A stretch of DNA of 13,829 nt, taken from assembly GCA_023424475.1 (NCBI GenBank), contig JAFADX010000031.1:1-13829 (forward strand), given 5' to 3'. Below the pieces are notes generated by a model. That model ran no database searches. It was not told the DNA's origin and saw only the letters and a list, made by a program, of their open reading frames with translations. Below, piece by piece: positions 7,975 through 13,829 of this stretch. The position numbers and the translations under genes were made by a program. Position 1 is the stretch's first letter. Each line of letters opens with the position of its first letter. This DNA comes from Pseudomonadota bacterium. Lineage in GTDB: Bacteria; Pseudomonadota; Alphaproteobacteria; Acetobacterales; Acetobacteraceae.

Positions 7975-9183
7975 CTACAGGATCGACTTCGCCCGCAGCG
8001 CCGCGATCTCCTCCGCGCCCATGCCGAGCAGGCCGGAGAGGACCTCGTCCGTGTGCTCGCCCAGCACCGGCGGCGCCGAGCGATAGGTGGGCGGCGTCGC
8101 GCTGAGTTTCACCGGGTTGGCAATGACCCTGACCGTGACGCCGCTGCCATGATCCATCTCAAGGGTCATGTTGCGCGCCTGGACATGCGGGTCGGCGAAG
8201 ACGTCCTTCAGCGTGTTGATCGGGCCGCAGCCGATCTTCTGCGCCTCCAGCGCCTCGACCCATTCCGTCGTGGTCCGGGTCTTCATCACCGGCGTCAGGG
8301 TCTCCGTCACCAGGTCGCGGTTGGCGACGCGCCTGGGGTTGGTGGCGAAACGCTCGTCGGCCAGCAGGTGCTCCTGGCCGAAGGCCCTGCAGAAGCGCTC
8401 GAAGGTCGGGTCGTTGCCGACCGCGAGGATGATGTAGCCGTCCTTGGTCGGGAATTCCTGGTAGGGCGAGATGTTCGGATGCTGGTTGCCGAGCCGCGGC
8501 GGGTTCTCCCCGGTCGCGAGGTAGTTCATGCCCTGGTTGGCGAGCCAGGCGACATGGGTGTCGAGCATGCCGATGTCGATCTGCTGCCCCTGCCCCGTCG
8601 CGGTGCGGTGGTTCAGCGCCGCGAGCACGCCAATGCAGCCATAGAGCCCGGCGAAGAGGTCCGCGACCGGGATGCCCACTTTCTGGGGGCTGCCGTTCGG
8701 CTCGCCCGTGAGCGACATGACGCCGCCCATCGCCTGGATCAGCGCATCGTAGCCCGGGCGCGGCGCATAGGGGCCGGTCTGGCCGAAGCCGGTGATCGAG
8801 CAGTAGATCAGGCGCGGGTACTTGTCCTTCAACTGCTCCCAGCCCAGGCCGTACTTCGCCAGCGCGCCGACCTTGAAGTTCTCGACCAGGATGTCGGTGG
8901 TCTCGAGGAGGCGATGCAGGATCGCCTGCGCCTCCGGCTTCGCCATGTCGAGCGTGACCGACTTCTTGTTGCGGTTCACGCCGAGGAAATAGGCGCTCTC
9001 CTTCGTCTCCGGCCAGAACGGGGGCGCGAAGCCGCGGGTGTCGTCGCCGGCCTCGGGGCGCTCGATCTTGATCACCTCGGCGCCGAGGTCGCCCAGCATC
9101 TGCGTGCAGGTCGGGCCGGCGAGGACGCGGGTGAGGTCGAGGACGCGAAGGCCTGCGAGCGGACCGGGCGGCGATGCCGTCAT
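7975..9183 (-). CDS. Class III CoA-transferase (CaiB/BaiF family)
   Basis: The 402-residue protein is a family III CoA-transferase. It has the N-terminal GLRVLDLTRVLAGPTCTQML and DLGAEVIKIERP, the SAYFLGVNRNKKSVTLDM segment, SITGFGQTGPYAPRPGYD, and the catalytic aspartate in GIPVADLFAGLYG (Asp175). Members such as formyl-CoA:oxalate CoA-transferase, carnitine, bile-acid and mesaconyl/succinyl CoA-transferases move CoA between carboxylic acids; the acid used here cannot be determined. The ATG at 9183 gives the expected N-terminus, with AGGAA about 10 bases upstream. It is followed 32 bases later by an alpha/beta hydrolase on the same strand and is divergent from the unknown gene at 9382. It is likely catabolic, activating an organic acid as its CoA ester. 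Confidence 0.95.
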   Translation of the reverse strand: MTASPPGPLAGLRVLDLTRVLAGPTCTQMLGDLGAEVIKIERPEAGDDTRGFAPPFWPETKESAYFLGVNRNKKSVTLDMAKPEAQAILHRLLETTDILVENFKVGALAKYGLGWEQLKDKYPRLIYCSITGFGQTGPYAPRPGYDALIQAMGGVMSLTGEPNGSPQKVGIPVADLFAGLYGCIGVLAALNHRTATGQGQQIDIGMLDTHVAWLANQGMNYLATGENPPRLGNQHPNISPYQEFPTKDGYIILAVGNDPTFERFCRAFGQEHLLADERFATNPRRVANRDLVTETLTPVMKTRTTTEWVEALEAQKIGCGPINTLKDVFADPHVQARNMTLEMDHGSGVTVRVIANPVKLSATPPTYRSAPPVLGEHTDEVLSGLLGMGAEEIAALRAKSIL

Positions 9184-9275
9184 GACGCGGATGTTCCTGT
9201 CTTCCTGGGCCCGGCGCCGGCATAGTGCCGCGCACGGGCGGACGCGATGGCGTGCTGGTCGGGCAGGCACGCCCG

Positions 9276-9317
9276 GCCGGTATCGGCCAGGGCGGCAGGC
9301 TCGGCAAGCCGGTATCG
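9276..9317. repeat. 10-bp direct repeat in the divergent gap
   Basis: GCCGGTATCG occurs at 9276-9285 and again at 9308-9317, 32 bases apart (about three helical turns) on the same face of the DNA. The first copy also lies within the short inverted repeat GGCCG-GTAT-CGGCC (9275-9288). The location, between the divergent CoA-transferase and unknown genes, fits a regulator site, but a 10-bp repeat in GC-rich DNA may be chance. Confidence 0.3.
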
Positions 9318-9381
9318 CATCGAAGGTCGGGATGGATCCGCGCGGCGGCCGCGCAGCCGACGCGAATGTCAGGAGCGTGGC

Positions 9382-10446
9382 ATGAGTTCCGGGACAGCAG
9401 CGCCCGCGCAGACGGATCCGCTGACCAGCCTGCTGGTCGAGACCCTGAAGGCCGCGAACAAGGACAACCTGGGACAGCTCGCTTCGACCTACGCGACCCA
9501 GGGTGCCTCGATGGAGGCCACGAAGCTGGCCTATGACGCGCTCGACGCAGCGGCCTTCGACATCGGCGTGCGGGTCGAGACGCGCTTCAGGCGGCCGCCC
9601 CGGCCGCCCGTGCTGCTGCATCCGGGCGAGGACCTGTCGGAACTGTCGAACCTGCGCGCGCTCGTCGCCTGGCTCGGGCAGGTCGAGGAGAGCCTGCGCG
9701 CCGAAGCCGCGCCGCCGCAGGGCGACGCCCTCGACAGCCTCGCCGCCCTCGGCGCGACGAAGGCCTTCGTCGCGCCCGCCGCCGCGGCCATCGCCGGTCC
9801 GCTCGCCAGCGCCGCGATCTCGCTGCTCGGCTTGTTCACCCGCCGCAGCACCAGCGAGTCGCACACTGCCGTCGCGATCGGGGAAGCGGACCTGCTGGCC
9901 GCCGTGCAGAAGGAACTGGAACGCAGGACCTTCGACACCCGGCGCCTGGCCACGCTGCTGCCGCGCGCCGCGATGGAGGAGGAGGCGCGGCTGCTTCCGC
10001 GCCTGCGGCGCTTGGCCGAAGCCGCCGGCGCGGCGCGGACCCGCCTGGGTGAGATCGAGGCTGCCCTTGCGCCTGCGCCGCCGGCGGCTGGCGGCGCACC
10101 GCCGCCGGCACCGCCGGAGGCACCCCGGCTACGGGGCGCGAAACTGCGGATCGAAGCCGCGCTGCGGGTCGTCGATGCGATCTGGGCCGCGATGCCCGGC
10201 CTGCTGCCGCGACTGCTCCTCGCCGACGCGGCGGAGGCGCATCTGGGCGGCGGCGGGGTGATCCTCGCCTTGCGCATCATTGCCGCCAGCGCGACGACCG
10301 TGACGACGAACCGGGCGATCGGGTCCCCCGGCACGGCACATGCGGGCGGTGTGCTCATCGCTGCCACGCTGTTCGACCGGGATGGAACGGTTCTGTTCTC
10401 GGATCGGATTGCCGAGACCCGGCCCAAGGCGCCCCGGTCGGACTGA
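9382..10446 (+). CDS. Unrecognised protein with one central hydrophobic segment
   Basis: I do not recognise this 354-residue protein. The ATG at 9382 has AGGAG 6 bases upstream. The N-terminal ~110 residues are helical and acidic, with a proline-rich VETRFRRPPRPPVLLHP strip (65-81). A hydrophobic stretch at about 128-152 (AFVAPAAAAIAGPLASAAIS then LLGLF) could be a membrane or buried helical hairpin and is followed by the basic TRRSTSES. Next come a charged helical region (170-230), an Ala/Pro linker (230-247), a second helical block, and a C-terminal beta-like end GGVLIAATLFDRDGTVLFSD. There is no signal peptide. It appears to be transcribed alone, 77 bases ahead of the aldehyde dehydrogenase. 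It could be a membrane-associated regulatory or structural protein, but no function is supported. Confidence 0.75.
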   Translation: MSSGTAAPAQTDPLTSLLVETLKAANKDNLGQLASTYATQGASMEATKLAYDALDAAAFDIGVRVETRFRRPPRPPVLLHPGEDLSELSNLRALVAWLGQVEESLRAEAAPPQGDALDSLAALGATKAFVAPAAAAIAGPLASAAISLLGLFTRRSTSESHTAVAIGEADLLAAVQKELERRTFDTRRLATLLPRAAMEEEARLLPRLRRLAEAAGAARTRLGEIEAALAPAPPAAGGAPPPAPPEAPRLRGAKLRIEAALRVVDAIWAAMPGLLPRLLLADAAEAHLGGGGVILALRIIAASATTVTTNRAIGSPGTAHAGGVLIAATLFDRDGTVLFSDRIAETRPKAPRSD

Positions 10447-10523
10447 TCGGCCGCGGGCCGGTTCCCACGCGGCGCGCCCGGGTCTATTGGTGCCGCCCCA
10501 ACGAGACAACGGAGGAGCGCCCC

Positions 10524-12035
10524 ATGCTCGACCGTCCGCATCCGACCCCCACCGCGCCCAGCACCGACCCCTTCGCGCTCGCCAAGGCTCTCTCCGGCGT
10601 CCACTTCATCGGCGGCGCCTATGTGCCCGCCCGCTCGGGCAGGACCTTCGCCGTGGTGAACCCGGCGACCGGCGCCGAGGTGGCCCGCGCCGCCGAGGGC
10701 GACGCCGCCGACGTCGATGCCGCGGTGCAGAACGCCGCCAAGGCGCAGAAGGACTGGGCGAAGATCCCCGCCCGCAAGCGCGGCGCGCTGGTGCATCAAT
10801 GCGCGCAACTCCTGAAGGAGCATGTGGACGAGCTCGGCCGCCTCATCGCGCTCGAGACCGGCAAGGCGCTGCGCACCGAATCCCGCGTCGAGGCCAATGT
10901 CGTCGCCGACATCTTCGAATTCTTCGGCGGCCTCGGCTCGGAACTGAAGGGCGAGAGCGTGCCCTTCGACCCGAAGGTGCTCTCCGTCACGGTGCGCGAG
11001 CCGCTCGGCGTGGTCGGCGCGATCATCCCGTGGAACGTGCCGATGCTGCTGATGGCGCTGAAGGTCGCGCCCGCGCTGGTGGCCGGCAATTCCGTGGTGG
11101 TGAAGTCGGCCGAGGAAGCCCCCCTCGCCGTGCTGCGCATCTGCGAGATCATGAACCGCGTGCTGCCGCCCGGCGTCTTCAACATGGTCTCGGGCTTCGG
11201 GCCGGAATGCGGCGCGCCGCTCGTGATGCACCCCGAGGTGCGCAAGGTGACCTTCACCGGCTCGGTCGAGACCGGGAAGATCGTGGCCAAGGCCGCGGCC
11301 GAGAAGCTGATCCCGGTCACGCTCGAACTCGGCGGCAAGTCGCCGATGATCGTCTTCGCCGACTGCGACTTCGACAGGACGGTCTCGGGCGCACTCACCT
11401 CGATGCGCTTCACGCGGCAGGGCCAGTCCTGCACCGCGGCCTCGCGCATCTATGTCGAGCGCCCGATCTTCGACCGCTTCGTGAAGGCGATGACGGATGC
11501 GGTGAACGGCATGGTCATGGGCGACCCGCTCGACGAGAAGACCGACATCGGCACCATCGTCAGCGAGGGCCAGCTCGAGAAGGTGAAGGCCTACATCGCG
11601 GAAGGAAAGGCGACGCCGGGGGCGACCGCGCATGTCTGCAGCGCGATGCCGACCGATCCCGCGCTGAAGAAGGGGCTCTTCATCCAGCCCGTCATCTTCA
11701 CGGGGCTGACCAGGGACAGCCGCCTCGTGAAGGAGGAGATTTTCGGCCCGGTCACCGTCATCCAGGCCTTCGACGACCCCGAGGCGGTGCTCGCGGACGC
11801 CAACGACTCCGATTACGGCCTCGCCGCCTCGCTCTGGACGAACAACCTCAAGGTCGGGCTCGACCTCGCGCACCGGCTGGAAGCGGGGCTCGTGCAGATC
11901 AACCAGAACCTGGTCGTGCAGGCGAACCTCTCCTACGGCGGCGTGAAGCAGTCGGGCCTCGGCAAGGAAGCCTCGCTCGAGGCGATGCTCGAGCACTTCA
12001 CGCACAAGAAGACCATCATGGTGAACATGGCCTGA
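10524..12035 (+). CDS. NAD(P)-dependent aldehyde dehydrogenase
   Basis: A 503-residue member of the aldehyde dehydrogenase superfamily, which oxidises aldehydes to carboxylic acids. It has the oxyanion asparagine in IIPWNVPMLL (Asn171), cofactor lysine in VVVKSAEEAP (Lys194), TFTGSVETGK (243-252), the general base in TLELGGKSP (Glu268), the nucleophile in RQGQSCTAASR (Cys303), and KEEIFGPV (403-410). All catalytic residues are present, so it should be active. The usual KPSE/KPAE motif reads KSAE, a small deviation. GGAGGAG lies 6 bases before the ATG. It resembles the betaine/vanillin/generic aldehyde group in layout; the specific aldehyde cannot be assigned. Its stop shares an A with the start of the following lipoprotein (TGATG), so the two are likely cotranslated. 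Confidence 0.95.
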   Translation: MLDRPHPTPTAPSTDPFALAKALSGVHFIGGAYVPARSGRTFAVVNPATGAEVARAAEGDAADVDAAVQNAAKAQKDWAKIPARKRGALVHQCAQLLKEHVDELGRLIALETGKALRTESRVEANVVADIFEFFGGLGSELKGESVPFDPKVLSVTVREPLGVVGAIIPWNVPMLLMALKVAPALVAGNSVVVKSAEEAPLAVLRICEIMNRVLPPGVFNMVSGFGPECGAPLVMHPEVRKVTFTGSVETGKIVAKAAAEKLIPVTLELGGKSPMIVFADCDFDRTVSGALTSMRFTRQGQSCTAASRIYVERPIFDRFVKAMTDAVNGMVMGDPLDEKTDIGTIVSEGQLEKVKAYIAEGKATPGATAHVCSAMPTDPALKKGLFIQPVIFTGLTRDSRLVKEEIFGPVTVIQAFDDPEAVLADANDSDYGLAASLWTNNLKVGLDLAHRLEAGLVQINQNLVVQANLSYGGVKQSGLGKEASLEAMLEHFTHKKTIMVNMA

Positions 12036-12481
12036 TGGCCATGCGTCGTCTTGCGGTTCTGGCCTTGCTGCTGGGCGGTTGCGCGGCGGAGCTCCCGCCG
12101 CCGCCGCCCGAGCCGCCCCCGCCGCCCATGCCTTACGGGTGGCGGCGGATCGACTCCCTCGGCAACTCGGGCGACATCGCGAGCGGCTATGTGCAGGAAC
12201 GGGGCCTTGTCACCAGCGGCCCTGTCCGGCGCGCCTGGATCCTGCTGAACCTGCGCGACGCCATCCCGATCCCCGAGACCGGGGGCCGGGCACGCTCGGT
12301 CCGCTTCGTCGGCGAGTATCGCTGCGCGGAGCGGCAATGGCGCCCCCTCGAAGGCGCCTGGTTCGGCCGGCCCAACGCGCAGGATCCGGTCCATGCCGAG
12401 CGCCCGCGCAACAACGCCTTCCGTCCGGCTCAACCGGGTACCATCGGCGGCGCCTTCCTCGAGGCCGCCTGTTCGCTCTGA
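12035..12481 (+). CDS. Small proline-rich lipoprotein, surface-adhesin-E-like
   Basis: The 148-residue product begins MAMRRLAVLALLLGGCAAEL, a textbook lipoprotein signal with lipobox LGGC and the lipidated cysteine at 16. A proline-rich tether follows (PPPPPEPPPPPMP, 21-33). The mature part, YGWRRIDSLGNSGD through RRAWILLNL, VRFVGEYRCAERQWRPLEGA and a closing PGTIGGAFLEAACSL, resembles the surface-adhesin-E/Adhesin_E domain. That match is from memory of its pattern: W near the start, a central GEYRCAE-RWR, a terminal PGT...AC. Cysteines in YRCAE and the last residues could form a disulfide. The start overlaps the aldehyde dehydrogenase stop, and a second ATG lies at 12041. The signal directs it to the periplasm or outer membrane. 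Its function is unknown, and its link to the dehydrogenase is only positional. Confidence 0.82.
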   Translation: MAMRRLAVLALLLGGCAAELPPPPPEPPPPPMPYGWRRIDSLGNSGDIASGYVQERGLVTSGPVRRAWILLNLRDAIPIPETGGRARSVRFVGEYRCAERQWRPLEGAWFGRPNAQDPVHAERPRNNAFRPAQPGTIGGAFLEAACSL

Positions 12482-12504
12482 TTGTGTGCCCTCAGTCGCC
12501 GGGC

Positions 12505-12565
12505 GGCGGCCGTCCGGCCGCCTTGGCTTCGCGCGACTGCGCGCGGGCCGCTGCTTCGGCGGCCC
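12505..12565. terminator. Hairpin cluster between convergent genes
   Basis: In the 106-base gap between the lipoprotein and TPR genes, two strong hairpins stand side by side: GGCGGCC/GGCCGCC (12505-12511 with 12516-12522, loop GTCC) and GGGCCGC/GCGGCCC (12545-12551 with 12559-12565). A weaker CGCGC/GCGCG pair lies between them. Only two Ts follow each, on the plus strand. The position suggests bidirectional transcription ending, but the lack of U tracts keeps confidence low. Confidence 0.4.
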
Positions 12566-12587
12566 TTCGCGGAACGCCGGGCGCATC

Positions 12588-13811
12588 CTATTCCTCGAGG
12601 TCGCCGTAGAGCCGGTAGCGCAGCATCCGCATGGTCGGCCGGTCGGCGCCGACCGCCTCGGCCTGGCGGCAGGCGGCGATCGCCTCCCTGATCCGCTTGC
12701 GCTGGCGCTCGGCATCGCACAGGCCGACCCATCCGGTGACGAGCCGAGGCGCCTGCGCGGTGACGCGCTGGAAGATCGCCGCCGCTTCCTCGATCTCGCC
12801 CGCTTCCAGCAGCAGGTGGCCCAGCCGCGCCGCCACCGGGGGCTTGTCCGGCACCGCGGCGACCGCCTCGCGCGCCGCCGCCACCGCCTCGGCCCGCCGA
12901 CCTTGGCGCCACAGCGCATCCGCCATGGCAAGGTGCACCTCCTCCGATCCCGGATCGGTGGCGAGCGCCTCGGCCAGGGTGCCCCGCGCGCCCTCCTCCT
13001 CGCCGCCCGCCATCAGCAGTTGCGCGAGGCGCGCGCGCAGCTCGGCGCTGTTCGGATGGGCGGCGAGGCCCCGGCGGACGGCCTCGCCCGCCTCCTCCAT
13101 CCGTCCCGCGCGCCACAGCGCATCGGTGAAGCCGAGCCAGACATGCGCCGGCGCCTGGTTGCCGGAGACGGCGCGGCGAAAGGCCTCCACCGCCGCGGCG
13201 CGGCGATCCTGGTTGATCAGCTGGTGACCGAGCCGCGCGGCCAGCGCCACGCTGTCGGGAATGGCGACCAGCCCCTCCTCGATCGCGCGGACCGAATCGC
13301 GGACGCGATGCTGCCGCCAGATCGCATCGCCCAGGCAGAGCCACGCGGATTCGTCCCGCGGATCGAGCCCGATCGCCCGCCGCGCGGCCTTCTCCGCCGC
13401 CACCGGGTCATGCGCGGCCACCAGGAAGGTCGCCTGGCGGGACGCAAGCACGACGTTCTCCGGATGCAATGCAATGGCGGCCGCCGTGGCGGCGACGCCC
13501 TCGGGGATCCGCCGCTGGCGCCACAGCGCATCGGTCAGGCCGAGCCAGCCTTCGGCCTCGGTGGGCGCGGCCTCGGTCGCCAGGCGGAAATCCTCCGCCG
13601 CCTCGATCGCCCGTCCCGCGGCCAGGCGCATCGTGCCGAGCAGGATGCGCAGCGCCGCCTCGCCAGGATGCGCGGCAACGGCGCTCTCCATCACCAGGAT
13701 CGCGACCGGCAGGCGGCCGTGGTCACGCAGCATGCCCGCGAGCGTGGTCCACGCCTCCGCCGGCGCGGCGGCCAGGCGTTCGATCTCGGCCGCGAGCAAC
13801 GGTCCCGCCAC
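12588..13811 (-). CDS. TPR-repeat protein with a 68-residue double-TPR unit
   Basis: A 407-residue, all-helical protein made of tetratricopeptide repeats. Two alternating 34-residue repeats form a 68-residue unit. The D-A-(L/I)-W tryptophan recurs exactly at residues 97, 165, 233 and 301 (GWLGLTDALWRQ, AWLCLGDAIWRQ, VWLGFTDALWRA, VHLAMADALWRQ), with a degenerate fifth copy GWVGLCDAERQR. The sister repeat LAARLGHQLIN/VAARLGHLLLE recurs at the same interval. TPR solenoids mediate protein-protein contacts; no catalytic domain or signal peptide is visible. The GTG at 13811 has AGGAGG 8 bases upstream, but the frame stays open to the right edge, so the protein may be longer or carry another N-terminal domain. 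It converges on the lipoprotein gene. Partner and role are unknown. Confidence 0.85.
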   Translation of the reverse strand: MAGPLLAAEIERLAAAPAEAWTTLAGMLRDHGRLPVAILVMESAVAAHPGEAALRILLGTMRLAAGRAIEAAEDFRLATEAAPTEAEGWLGLTDALWRQRRIPEGVAATAAAIALHPENVVLASRQATFLVAAHDPVAAEKAARRAIGLDPRDESAWLCLGDAIWRQHRVRDSVRAIEEGLVAIPDSVALAARLGHQLINQDRRAAAVEAFRRAVSGNQAPAHVWLGFTDALWRAGRMEEAGEAVRRGLAAHPNSAELRARLAQLLMAGGEEEGARGTLAEALATDPGSEEVHLAMADALWRQGRRAEAVAAAREAVAAVPDKPPVAARLGHLLLEAGEIEEAAAIFQRVTAQAPRLVTGWVGLCDAERQRKRIREAIAACRQAEAVGADRPTMRMLRYRLYGDLEE

Positions 13812-13829
13812 GCGGCCGCCCTCCTGCGC

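Noticed and set aside
9531..12005. Minus-strand open frame of 824 codons opposite the unknown gene and aldehyde dehydrogenase
   Set aside because: Antisense shadow of a full-length aldehyde dehydrogenase with intact catalytic residues; its own translation has no recognisable domain.

Overview
The window is a dense, very GC-rich stretch of bacterial chromosome. I see no insertion sequences, tRNA or rRNA genes, CRISPR arrays or phage genes. The gene order rpiB-glyA-nrdR-ribD, a HemB lacking the zinc-site cysteines, and the overall base composition suggest an alphaproteobacterium. Rhodospirillales/Acetobacteraceae (a Roseomonas-like organism) is my best guess; this is inference, not a database result.

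Layout. Positions 1-2524 (minus strand) hold a housekeeping run transcribed leftward: rpiB, glyA, nrdR and the first 29 codons of ribD, which runs off the left edge. A strong inverted repeat and a good match to the NrdR-binding box lie between glyA and nrdR, so nrdR may have its own autoregulated promoter. Positions 2525-2752 are a divergent intergenic region whose right half can fold into several hairpins, one engaging the metY Shine-Dalgarno sequence. Positions 2753-5440 (plus) are a tightly coupled trio: metY (O-acetylhomoserine sulfhydrylase), hemB (porphobilinogen synthase) and a small unknown gene, with start and stop codons overlapping.

Positions 5540-6241 encode a 233-residue protein with a Cys-His-Asp pattern like the YopT-type (C58) papain-fold cysteine proteases, the most unexpected gene here. 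Positions 6321-9183 carry an SDR-family dehydrogenase (plus) converging, with overlapping stop codons, on a minus-strand pair: a class III (CaiB/BaiF) CoA-transferase followed by an alpha/beta hydrolase. Together with the aldehyde dehydrogenase at 10524-12035 these look like accessory carboxylic-acid or aldehyde catabolism, with unknown substrates. Between them, 9382-10446 encodes an unrecognised 354-residue protein with one hydrophobic segment. The aldehyde dehydrogenase stop codon overlaps the start of a small proline-rich lipoprotein resembling the surface-adhesin-E family. Positions 12588-13811 (minus) encode a TPR protein built from a strikingly regular 68-residue double-TPR unit; its true start may lie beyond the right edge.

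No stretch longer than 300 bases lacks a gene. The largest gaps are 2525-2752 and 9184-9381, both between divergent genes. Most of the window is conventional. The items most worth a second look are the C58-like protease, the NrdR box in front of nrdR, the structured metY leader, and the 68-residue TPR superrepeat.
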